Shown here: positions 25,601 through 36,736 of the stretch, piece after piece
Layout: every line of letters begins with the position of its first letter
Numbering within the stretch: position 1 is the stretch's first letter
Origin: Trogon surrucura
Taxonomy: Eukaryota > Chordata > Aves > Trogoniformes > Trogonidae
Direction of reading: 5' to 3'
Assembly (NCBI GenBank): GCA_020746105.1
Contig: CM036617.1
Location: 162,758,912 to 162,822,911 of the forward strand
DNA: 64,000 nucleotides
Notes under the pieces: model-generated
Told to the model about the DNA's origin: nothing
Databases searched by the model: none
Seen by the model: only the letters and a program-made list of their open reading frames with translations
Made by a program: the position numbers and the translations under genes

Positions 25601-26849
25601 AAAAAACACTTTTTAGAAAAAAAAAATGTAGAAAACAGGGTTTGTAGAAATTTTATAATCTTCCAAATCAGCAATGAAGTTATTGGAAATTCATTTCATT
25701 TTCCACATCAAATATCATCCGGTTCAGTCTTTGTTGATCTGGAGAAGAAAGGATGAACTGATTCCCATCACTCTGGGTATCGGGTGGCTGTCAGAGGAAG
25801 AGTACATCTTCCTTGGCTCACCAAACATGCTTAGTTTAACTTTATAGTTCCATATATATACTTATGACTGCTTAGCAGCATATGGACACTTTTCCAAGAC
25901 TTTAGTGGATTTCTGCTTAGAATTCCAGTGGAAAGTAATTTTCAGCACTGGTTATGAATCCTACAAAGAAGCAATTCCTTAAATGTTATTGGGACAACAT
26001 ACCAAGCGGCAATGATTCCTGTAAAACCTTTCTCAGAGTATCTTCAACTCTTCTTCTCCTGTGATGTTGTCAAATCTCTATATAGCCTCTGTTTTGTGAC
26101 TTCTGTATTCTCAGTCACCCACTTACCTCTCGAGGAGGAAGTTCATGCTTATTATAACCATTAGGATATCACTGCATTGAGGTCATCACTGCAAGGACTC
26201 ATCCTTGTATTTTGACATCATTTATTCATAAGTTTGAATTCCTATTCAAAAAGAGCAATCAGAAAATAGCTGTATTCTTGTGAATGTGAGATAAAATGCT
26301 AAAATCAATATAAAAACTGGACAAAGGAAGGAACCTTTTTTTTCCAGGCACAGGATGATCTAAATTTCTGCTTCCTGTACATCTCTGAGAATAGGGTAGT
26401 TCATAAACTGAACAACATGAGAAGTCATTGGATCATTAGACCTAAGACACTTTCAAGGGCTGCACCTCAATGGTCTCTACTGTTCCCTCTCATCCTGCAT
26501 CTGTCTGACTTTCCTGTGTACCATGTGGAAGAACTCTCAGATCCTACCAGACACAATGTTCAGACAGGTTTCCTACCAGAATTTTGGAAAGGGGGCACAG
26601 TACTCCTCCCACACCTCACTGGACCGGACTGCCTAACCCAACAAAAAAGAGAGGTGGTCACAAGCTCTATTGGCTCAAACTTCCCTCATATTTCAGCAGG
26701 TAAACACTTTCTAAACACAACTACAACCTTCTGATGAGTGAAGTGCAGTGGAATTGATTATTATGGCAAAGTCTTAAAGATGGTTTCCCTGAAAAGAGAA
26801 ACTGTAAGCATCTGTCTTCACCGAGTACGCTTTGTGGGGAGTGTGGGGT
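25601..26849. other. Unique sequence, nothing recognised
   Basis: No element was recognised. The 105-codon plus frame at 26417-26734 has no domain and no exon-like context. Confidence 0.45.
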
Positions 26850-27440
26850 GCTGATGCCATGAATGACTCTGGGATGTCAGAGGGGATGTCCTTGGGAGCT
26901 GAGGGCAACAAGTCCAAGGTGCACCCCTCCTGAGCTGGGAAATGTGAGTGCCGAGAGAGTAGTGGTGACCGCAGCCCACCCAGGTCACTGGTGCCTGAGG
27001 AGTGGAGATCCCACAACCACATTTCCAGAAAGCCTCTCCACACAAGCCTTTGATGATGGCTGTGAGAATATACCAGAGAGATCACTGACAGAAAATGCCT
27101 ACTTGGTGGCTGGTGTCCTCTCCTGCCCACCAGGTCATCAATGGCTCACATGTTCCAGCGTGCCCCTGGGACAGGCCAGCAAAAGTGAATGGTGGGTTTC
27201 CTCAGACTTCTCACCCTATTGTATATTCTCGCACCAAGCAATGCAAAGGATAAATCAAGCTGCGCTTAGATGCTGGTGACTCCAGGGGCTAGACCCTCAA
27301 AGGACAAATATGCTGGACTCAGAGGCTTTACATCCCATTCCCGGCCCTCGGCCATGTAGCTGTTGTGTGGTGGTTTCAGCAGGGTCCATGGGTCTCTGGC
27401 TGCCTGCTCTCCTAGCTGTCCTGAGCTGGCAGGGTGTGCA
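26850..27440. other. GC-richer island with long frames on both strands
   Basis: Locally higher G+C than neighbours. It holds a 138-codon plus frame (26863-27279) and a 118-codon minus frame (26774-27130) overlapping in antisense. Neither shows a domain, signal peptide or repeat. Open frames on both strands are expected where stop codons are scarce in GC-rich DNA. It may be a decayed transposable element or an unannotated exon-like island, and I cannot assign it. Confidence 0.3.
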
Positions 27441-30400
27441 CTCTACCGCAGGTTACTTATAGCACAGCATGATTAACATGGCTGGGAACTCTCTGGCACA
27501 ATGTCCTGAGAGATTTTAAGTGCCAGGAAGTCTAATACCTGCAAATATATTTATCTTCCTTTGAATATTTCATCAAGTTGGAATTCATGAACTGGATCTT
27601 TTACACAGAAGTTTTATGAATTATGTACCAGAATCGATGAGTTCCTACTTTGCTCGTATTTTACTTTGTCTCAAAGCCGCAGTGGGGATCATAGCCCATC
27701 AAAGTTGCTGCAGCAATTAGAGATCAAATGGCACCAAAGGAGGCAGGTATGAGAGACCTACAGTATTCCCCCTGTTCACAACCCAGGAAAAAGCTCTGCT
27801 TAGCTGCACATTGTAATCTTGCTTCTCATTTTGCCGTATTTTGGCTTCACTTCCCTGTCTGCCTCACTGCCATGGGGAACACGGGGTTTTGGGGAGCAAA
27901 CTCACCACCACCACTCTTCAAACACACCTACCTGGCCTTTACTCTCACCTATACATGGTGGCCTGCTCTTTCGCAACCCTGTTAAGAAATGGCTCCTCTA
28001 TCTTCCCCGCCGGCACTGACTACATTGGTAGCTTTCAGTATATACATTTATTATTTTTTGTTTCAAAGAAGAAATAAGTGTTACATACGAAGGTGTTTCA
28101 TGTCGCCAGAATGCTTCTGGCTTAGCCGCAAGCAACCTACCGTCTTCAGCAGCAGGTACTGAAGATCTATAATCTTATAGTTCTGCATATAAAGTATTTA
28201 GCTAAAACCAAAATCCCCCTGTGCATAGCAGGGTGGGAGGGAGGAGAAAGAGGCACAGTTACAAGATGCTAATTGTGCAGCTTGTTGTGCTAGCGGAAGG
28301 CATACTGGTACTGTGCTGATGAGAGCAATATAAAAATAACCCAGATTGAAGTGAGACTTCCACCACTCTCCCGCTCCTCACCTCTCCCCTGAATCACTTC
28401 TGCAGGCTGCTGTATTGCCTCCTGTAAGGACCACTGAGACTGAGTTTTGAGCAGAATTTAATTAAAACTGGTATCAGAGGCATGAGAGACAGACTCTTTC
28501 AGGCTGCCATGTAAAGAAGATCTTGCCAAGTGATTCGTAGCAAAGTGAAAGAAAGCCTTTCCCCTAGATGTTTTCTGCTTCCCAGATTTTGCTGTTGAAA
28601 ACTCAAATCTCCCTTCCACATGTTCCTCAAATATCCAAGTGAAACAAACTGAAATACAGATTGCAGTTAAATCTCAGTAGATTCCTTATAAATATTTCTT
28701 CCCCATATTCTTCTTGCTTCCCAGAGCTCTGCCAAACTTGTCAAATCCAAAGCAGCTCAAGGGGAGCTTGCCAACTTCTTCAGCTTTCCACACAAGTCCA
28801 CTATCTTAAAGGGAGCAGCTCTTTATATCCTTACAGTCCCCTTCACCCCAAGTCATAAGGTGGAACTCTGACTTCCTACAGTCCAGGACCATTTATCATA
28901 GGAAGGTAATCTCCTTGCAACTTCAGACAGATCGATTTTGCAAGAAAGTGGACTCCTGTGTTACTCCCTCTGTACTTCTCACGTAGGGGTTCAGTGCAGC
29001 ACCGTGGCATTATCACAGCCGTCCCACTGGCACAACAGGCTTCTGCCCCAGGACTTGTCTGAGCATTGCACTGCCTCAAAAGTCAGAAGATCAGCTTGAG
29101 AAGCAGATTATACACCTGGATGCTCCAATCCTGAGCTATAATATCAAGTTGAGACCACAGATTATCAGCCTAGACTTTCCTTGTTTCAGTGGCTGAGATA
29201 TGAAGATCAGAATGGATTTCAAATTTCTGCAAATGCCTTTCTATTTCTAGCATGACCCAGTCACTTAACTTCTGTTTTCTGGCTCCCGACACAGCTAAAG
29301 TAAAGGAAAGATGATGATCCCAAATACAGGTGGGTTGTTTTTTATTAAATGCAAACCTTCTTCAGTTACAATGCTAACGAGTCTTGTACGGATTGGTTCT
29401 TACATGGCCAAAGTCAGGCCACCTCTGAAAAATAATTGACTGTAGAGAGACAAAAGTGGCTCTTAAGTTGAGTCCAATAGTAATAATATGGTACTGAATC
29501 TCTCCCCTAGGAGACGATGCAGCAAAGAGACCCATTAAGCCTCCAAGCTCCTGCCTGGCTACTGCAGTGAACACTCACACTAAAGAATATGTCACAGACT
29601 CGTGGCAGAGCATGTTACTTTCCCAGCTTTTCAGAGGAGTCTCAAGTCATGGTGTGGCTCAGGTAAAATGGAATTGACAGCCTCATCCCAGTCCCTGGAA
29701 AGCTTTTTGCAAACTTGTGTGGCATTGATTGTGTTGCAAAAATTTCCTCTGGCTATTCTGTATGGTTTTTCTTCATGTAGCTTGGGGTTCCTGCTTGACT
29801 GACAGCCCCTTTTGTGTTGTTCTGTGACATGGGCAAATATGTGCACAGCACGTACCACTGTCACATTATTTTCCTCTAGTTCTACACTACCATTCAACCC
29901 CAGTCCCTAAAATTTAATGGATGATGCTACGTGAACACATAGTTCCCAGCTCTTGTCGTTCTTCCACAGACATCTTGAAGTCATAGTTCATGTACGTCTT
30001 GTGCTGCAGAAAGCTCCAAGCAGCAAGATGAACAGCAGTTTTAAACGTACATGAGCAATATAAGTGAAATAAAAAATAACAGCACAAAACATTGTCTTAA
30101 TAAAAAGCAACCAAGCAATTGACAATAAGCTAGTCAGCAAGAAGAGGAACGTAAAATCTTTGTCATTGCAGGACAAATGCCATTTTCTGTCTCAAATCTG
30201 ATGGCTCCAGAACTCCATCAGCAACACTACTGCCAAAGAGACCTTCCAAGCTGTTAATAAATGCACAAGACACACAACATAATAAGATATCTCCCCTCCT
30301 TTTTATTATTACTATGAGAGGGCAGTGAATATAAATTTCACTGACTGGTGTGTATAATAAAGGAAGCTGAGTGCCAACACGGAGCAACACTGAGGAATGA

Positions 30401-31446
30401 AAACGGCCAATAATAAATAGCTGTAAGGATAAAACCATCTAGAAGGCAAATAAGCACTATACTAAAAGGCTGGAGTTCACAATACATTGTCTATGTCCTC
30501 TCATACACAGAAGAACAAAGTTATGGACAGAAAAGTGAAGAAAAAACCCATAAAAATATATGACCACATTCTGAGATAGTGACAAGCAAGGTGAGAGAAC
30601 TGGTAATGGAATCTTTGTGAAAATGCAAACAGAAAGTGTGCAGAAGGGAAGAAGGAAGAAAGCATAATGCATCCTGAAAAGCAATAGTGTGAAGGAAAAG
30701 TAGCAGCTTTGGGGATTGTTAGCAATGAGTTATCACAAGGTTTCTTGCAAATTCAGCCTTGTGTCTCTTTCTGCAGCTCTGCATGTGGTCAGAGCTGGAA
30801 CAGCAAAAAATTCTTTTCTCTTCACCAATTAAGAGATCATAAAACTGCACTTATGACTAAATAATAAACTGCACTTCCTTTCTTTCTACTGAAAGGAAGT
30901 GATGAATGTAGTAAACTGCTGGTAACACAGGAGAAGATGGCTTAAGAGGCAAGTATCCATAATAGAAACGACTCAGCTTCTTGCTTCCTGGGAGGAAAGG
31001 ATGTTGTTCATTACCTCACAGCATGTCCCTCCTCTGGACCACAGGAGATCTGAGAAACTCACCCAATCACACACTGCCTGTCAGGTTTTCTGCCAGACTC
31101 ACTTGATGCTGGATCAGCATTTTAGGATACTGTTTCCTGCTGCAGGTGGACAAGGTAAATGTCACCTCAGAACAGGACTTATTTTTTAAATTTTGCAAGA
31201 GGGTGCCTTTTGTCCACCTGCTACACCATGTACTACTCAAACAACCTCAAAGTTTAACACTGGCCAAGATACCCAGAAGGACATGCCTAATACAGAGAGT
31301 TTTGTGCTGGTAGTTTGTTGATATCATGAACTGCAGAAACACGTTCCTTCCTACGCAGGTGGAATTTCTAAATGCCACTACAATAGGGCCAAGCAAAAAG
31401 GCAGAAAGGTATTCACACAGATCAAGCTCCAGTTTTCTTTTCCCCC
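27441..31446. other. Gene-free unique DNA, about 4 kb
   Basis: No transposon or coding exon was recognised. Frames are short (at most 91 codons) and featureless. Confidence 0.45.
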
Positions 31447-31473
31447 TTTTTTTTTTTTTTTTTTTTTTTTTTT
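31447..31473. repeat. Poly(T) tract of 27
   Basis: An uninterrupted run of 27 T follows TTTTCCCCC. On the minus strand it is a poly(A), but no recognisable retrocopy precedes it in that orientation, so a simple homopolymer is more likely. The exact length is prone to sequencing error. Confidence 0.95.
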
Positions 31474-31781
31474 GCCAGGGATTTTGCCCTGTCTGGAGCT
31501 CTGCAAGGCTCAAAGGGACATCTAATGGTTTGTTAACACATTGCAAGCAAGGCCAGTGCTAAAATTGGTGTCATGTGATGAATTCTTCCAGGCCTCTGTT
31601 TGTCAGGTACTTCTGTCTTTTCTACAGAATTTTTAGCCTATCAGCCCATTTCTTTCGGCTTCCCATTTCTAAGAAGAAAAGAAATTTGCACCCCAGAGTT
31701 TTAGGTATCTATCCCTTTCTCAAAACAGGGTTATAAAGTGAGAGACACTGAGGACTGTTGCTGCTCTGATAGAGACAAATC

Positions 31782-32226
31782 TGTGGAGAAGCACGCATGA
31801 ACTCTGAGATGGTGGAAAACGGAATTCGCTTTATTGCAAGCAGGTACACTTATTTATACTTATTAGCACAAAGCACTATTTGTGGGTTACAAACAAGAGA
31901 TCAGACTATGCAGCCAGGATTGTTATTAGCTCGTGTATTCCTTCAGTCACTCTCTTATCACACAGGGAGAAAAGACTTTCCCAGGTCTGTTTTGATCATA
32001 CTCTCCCGTTCACTCCCATGCAGATCTTGTCTACAAGAAGTGTCTTATCTGTTCATTCTCATGGACAAATTCCCAACATGAGCTATGCTGTGCTGGTCAG
32101 GGTCTCTTTTCATAATTAGCAAGCAAGAGTTATGTACTTGTTTAGAAAAGAGCTCAAGGACAAAAGTCTTAACTCTGCAACGCAGCACTGCCAGCACAAC
32201 TAACTGTGAAATGTAGGGTGTCCACA
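31782..32226 (-). mobile_element. Solo LTR, class II endogenous retrovirus (ERVK-like)
   Basis: A 445-bp LTR on the minus strand bounded by perfect 6-bp terminal inverted repeats TGTGGA (31782-31787) and TCCACA (32221-32226). The flanks carry a near-perfect 6-bp target duplication: CAAATC at 31776-31781 and CAAATT at 32227-32232. Six-base duplications fit class II (beta-like) retroviruses. On the minus strand a TATA box (TATAAATA, 31858-31851) is followed about 15 bases on by a polyadenylation signal AATAAA (31835-31830). This compact spacing is typical of short-R avian ERVK LTRs. No internal gag-pol-env sequence adjoins it, so it is a solo LTR left by LTR-LTR recombination. Promoter activity is possible but unproven. 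Confidence 0.85.
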
Positions 32227-32232
32227 CAAATT

Positions 32233-33499
32233 GACAGGCCAGAAGTATGAGATAGCTTCACCCTCAAGCCCTGAGCTCCTACTTTCATCAGCAAAGGGTA
32301 CTGATGTCAGCTGGACTTGTGCTTGTTTTCCATACTTAATAAATCTATGCCCCCCCTTTGTCTCAGAACAATGGTTCTGAGCCATATAAAACCTCCTGTT
32401 TGGAAAAATGAATGTATTCCAAATACTACATGTCTTCTCATACCAGTGAGAAGTGTAGTGCACAAGGAGTGTCTATCAAAACTGACAAAGGAACTCAGGC
32501 ATTGGTGGGCTCCTTTATCCAGACTTGGTTTACTCATTTCTGTTTGTATCAAAAATTACCCTCTTCCCCTTTTCTCCTCCCCACAGTAAAAAGCATCAAA
32601 GTCAACTTCAATGGATTCACTCACTACAGAGTGTCTTCCCATCAGCATTGTTCCTAAGGAGGCATTCACACAAACGACAGTGTGTTTTGTGGATTTTCTT
32701 ACGACAATGCAAGACTGTTTTGGAACTGGAAGGCATAGAGTGATCTAACTTGATTTCTCCAGCATCCCTTCTCTACTGACAAGTAGGCTGTGTTGGAGAA
32801 AATTGAAAACTTAAATCGGGTAGACTTATAAGAAAATCAGTTTTCACTACACAGTTTGAAGCTATTTCCCACACTTCCATGTCGAACCATCTTTGGGAAA
32901 GCATTTTGCCTCCAGCAACACAATGGGAAACCCCATGTTCAAGAGATAGTTTTGCCTTCACAGTGATTGTCTCAATGCCCAGTCCAGCAGTAGAGCTAGT
33001 GAGAGGGTTTAATAAGAAAAATTACATTAAATGAAATAGCTTTTTTAAATTTAAACATTTTACTAAGGATAAGTATTGATATTTTCAGTGAGGAAAGTAT
33101 TTTGCAATTTTAATCAATTTATTCATGTGAAAGCATTCTCTAAACCATTCAAATATATTGAATGGCTCTAAAACCTTTTACTTCATTAAGAGTGGTTAAA
33201 GACTGGTGTCCTGTGAACCAAAATGTTCATATTTTAGATTTTTTTTAAGGTTCATTCAAAGGAGTTCTGTGAGGGCAAAATATCCTTTCATCAGTCTCTG
33301 TAGTAGAAGGATCTGCTTGATTAGTATTGCATGACATGCAGGTTATTGCACCCTAAACAGTTGTGGATAGTTAGGGCACACACCTGGTGATGTGATCAAT
33401 CACTTCATGGTGGAGCTGTCCCACATGCAAAGGGAACTCTGGGCATTTCAGCTCCACTGGTGAAATGCACAGTTGAGAGTGCTCGGCACACACAGCCTT
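32233..33499. other. Unique sequence, nothing recognised
   Basis: Gene-free flank beyond the LTR. AT-rich parts near 33000-33260 show no recognised motif cluster. Confidence 0.45.
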
Positions 33500-34250
33500 T
33501 GCTCCTAATTCAAACGTAACTGTCATAAAGGGCCTTCTAAGACCCATTAGCCTTTATATCTCTCCTGCTCCTGTGATATGTGTTGTGGATTTGCACACTT
33601 CATGAAAGAGACGGATCAGCTGCTAGAGAGCAGCAGCTTTATCGGGCATCCAGCGTGAGTTTGCACCTCTGGGGAACAAAGGTGTTGGCTGAAAGAGCTG
33701 GATAATGTGTGTTTGATTTGTCCTTTGTCAAGGTCACACCTGGCTAACTGCCTCTGCAAGAATCCTGGGTATCGGTAATTTACAGCATCCCCCTCTCCGC
33801 CGCAGATGAGTTTTTGTTCTTCCTTTGAAAGTTCTCTTGTCTGCTTCGAACTCTACGGAGAGAAAGTGAGTGAAGGGGCCTCATTATTTCAAATGGGGCT
33901 TGACAGAACCTAACAAAGAGTATAAAACAGAGCAATTTTCACAGGCAATCGCACCAAGGCACTTAAAGCAAGGCTGAGAACTCAATTACAGCCCATTACT
34001 GTCGGAGCTGTCTCTCGCTCTCTTGCTCTTTCCCTGTCCATTGGTTTCTGCAAGATGAACTTGGTATTGGCAAAGGTCATTCACTTCAGCTGTAGCGTTT
34101 TGGCTAGTGGTTCCCATTAGGCACAGATCACAAATACGAGGGGAAAAACAATTCAGTAAAAATGTGTTTTCCTCTTCTCTAACACTGCAAAATAGCAAGA
34201 TCCAGTCAACCGCAAGGTAAAAAAGCAGCAAGTTCTGATGCAGAGTTCTT
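33500..34250. promoter_or_regulatory. Candidate enhancer block with nuclear-receptor sites
   Basis: More balanced base composition than its surroundings. It contains a perfect extended nuclear-receptor half-site TCAAGGTCA (33728-33736; ERR/NR5A consensus), another AAGGTCA (34073-34079), a LEF/TCF-like CTTTGAA near 33823, TGACAG near 33900, and a perfect hairpin GCTGCT-AGAG-AGCAGC at 33619-33634. A TATAAAA near 33921 could be a core promoter. No coding frame is attached. I infer a possible regulatory element, and conservation would decide it. Confidence 0.25.
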
Positions 34251-36556
34251 ACGAAAGGTTATGATACAAGCCTGTGATACCTCGTACATGCAGGTACGCA
34301 TATGTCTCTCTAAACAATGCATGCATGTATCCTGGCTGCACTTCTTCCAGACCAAACTTTATCTGAGATCTCAGATGGGTGATGAAGATGATATTACAAC
34401 GCTTTCATAATTCTTTGGTGAAGAGCCAGGCAGGAGTAGATTAAAGTGTTAGCAGAGGCTGTAATGGCTTAAAACCTGCTTGATTCATCAAGACTCATCG
34501 CAATATGTGTCACTGTAAGGCTGAGGCATCGGGATGGCAGGGCTCCTGGGGACAGAGTTGCAGCAGAACGAATAACTGAGCCGCCTTTTATGCAACAGAT
34601 TAGTACTGAACAGCCTGATAATAGGCCTTCCTGGGTATGAGAATCAGACCCATTTCAACGTGTATCAAAATGGTTTTGGAAAAAATATGTCAAGAAAAGA
34701 TTAAGAGGACAGGCAAGTTAAGAGATAGCAGATTCAAGGTGAAGTGCACAATGTAATCCACCTTTCCTGTATGCATTAATTATTGTTACACTTTTGTCCA
34801 ACATTCTGTAGAAAGGTGGTTGCTAAATTTGGAGTTAAACTCAGCCATCCTAGGTTCCAGACCAGCTTTTAAAAGCAGAGAACCTGTCAACTGTTCTTGA
34901 CAGCTTCTGTCTCATTCATTGCCCATTCTGTGTACTGAGCAAGACAAGAATCCTGGAGGGGGCAAGCAATATATGCTTGCTGAGTACTATTTTGCCTTTT
35001 TTTTTCAGCTTCACAATTTAACTTTGCAAACTTTTAATATTGGCATTCTGTCACATATTTTCCTTGGACTTGCACTGTGACTTCAATGTCAAAACAGTGG
35101 AACAAGTCTCTTTCCTTCCCTGGGAGATCAAGTGCCAAGACAAGCCTCTGTTATTTCAGCTAATGGAGTAACTTATACTGTCAGCAGACTCTCATTGCCT
35201 ATGTGAAATAAGTACAAGAGAGGGTGATAGCACACATTTTACTGCTGTGGTCTAAAACTATTGGATGGAAAGGCCAGAGCTCTGCATTGAGGGAGTTCAG
35301 ACCTCTAGATGCTCTTCCATATTTCTGATGGGGGTAAGGTTTAGTGTTATGACACAGTCAAAAATCACAGAAGTGGTTTAGAGGAGTTTAGAAACATGAG
35401 CAATACCTATTGAACATGTAAAGAGCATTTGGTAGCTACGAAGATTTTCTAGTTAAAATGTAAAAATTCTGATTTAGCAAATATACTAGATTTTGCCAGT
35501 TATAACAAAGAGCTTTTCTTTTATCCTCAACTCCCCGTAGCAAACGTCATGTCTCTTTTGCAAAGCATGCAGGCATTAGAAGACTTATTAAAAAAAATTA
35601 GAAATTGAACTAATTATTTAATAAAAAATAAAGGAATAGACTATTTTCCCTTACCACATTCCTCAAACGTATTGAAACATCTTTTGCTGCAATTAGAGAA
35701 AATATGTAGTTGTCACTAAGTATATTACTTTACATGGGTAGAGTCTGGGAAAATTTTAAAAAGAAAAATAAAAGGAAATGCAGATAGGATAGAAAGTGGT
35801 ACTTAATGTTTTTCAATGATCATTATTGCTCTTTCTGGCTGTTATATAACTATTTGTTACTCTGATGACATTAGCACCCGCATTGTGTACCAGTTTCCTG
35901 TTACTTATTAAACCTTAGAATCAGCTGTTATTTCCTCTTTCAGTCTCCTCCTCATTGTCTTTCCTAGAGATTCTAACAGATGTATTAAAAACCCTTGCCT
36001 ACTGCACCCCGAATTTTCTGAGAAAATAAAAGGTTTCCTGCAGCTTTTCAGATAAACGTGTTTGCATATAAGAGCTAAGTATTCCTGGAAAGACACTTTA
36101 AAAATTGCACTGAGCAAGCACAATGCTCATTTTCCAAAGAATCAGCAGAGTGGAGCTGAGCTCTGCCCAGCTGCCTGGAAGGACCGAAGCGCTGCCTGTG
36201 ATGCGATCCTTGCACAGTTGCCAGCAGACATTCAGCCCTTCTTCCTGCCTTTACCCCCAAAACTGGCATCCAGCTGAATGAACTCTCTGCCCCAGCAGCT
36301 GTGTGCATATTCCCAGGGTATGTCATATACAAAGCCAAGATCCTAAGGAGGTGGGCAGCAAAAAGCTCAAGGAGGAACATCTGTTTCAGAATCTTTTTCA
36401 TTCTACTCATTCAGAGGAAGCTTCATGGTTTTGATGCTAGTGATGCTAGTATATCCCTCAATGGTCAAATACCTCTTGTTGACTAATCCAATTTCTTCTT
36501 TCTTTGGCAGTTGCTGGTGCCTGCAAATATTTTACAATTCTGCAATCAGGTCTTGG
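34251..36556. other. Unique AT-rich sequence
   Basis: No element was recognised. It includes AT-rich runs near 35587-35632. The 111-codon minus frame at 36075-36410 and an overlapping 71-codon plus frame are antisense to each other and lack domains. Confidence 0.45.
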
Positions 36557-36736
36557 CACAGAATCATAGACTGGCCCAGGCTGGAAGAGACCTTAGAGGT
36601 CATTTAATCCAATCTCCCTGTCATGGGCAGGGACACCTCTCAACTAGATCAGGCAGCATATGAGGATGGAACGGGGATCGAACCCTCGACCTTCAGTGTT
36701 TCAACACCACGCTCAACCGAGTGAGCTAAACCGGCA
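36557..36736 (-). mobile_element. tRNA-Ile/CR1 composite SINE (TguSINE1-like)
   Basis: A minus-strand SINE of about 180 bp. The head (about 36736-36663) resembles tRNA-Ile. Its pol III box B, GGTTCGATCCC (plus-strand complement at 36674-36684), is a perfect match, and box A, TAGCTCACTCGG (36728-36717), has one mismatch to consensus. The tail (about 36660-36557) is the CR1 3' end, ending in the CR1 signature CTATGATTCTGTG, and would be recognised by CR1 reverse transcriptase. Acceptor-stem and anticodon-stem halves do not pair properly and no mature tRNA end is present, so it is not a tRNA gene. A tRNA-Ile head fused to a CR1 tail is the published design of TguSINE1, a family that arose in early passerines. 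I could not find a clear target duplication. The assignment is from memory, not from a search. Confidence 0.82.

Noticed and set aside
31447..31473. Poly(A) tail of a processed pseudogene on the minus strand
   Set aside because: No recognisable transcript-like sequence lies next to it in that orientation and no flanking duplication is visible.
36663..36736. A functional tRNA-Ile (or Phe) gene
   Set aside because: Box B is intact, but the acceptor and anticodon stems do not pair and the sequence runs on into a CR1 tail, which fits a SINE head.
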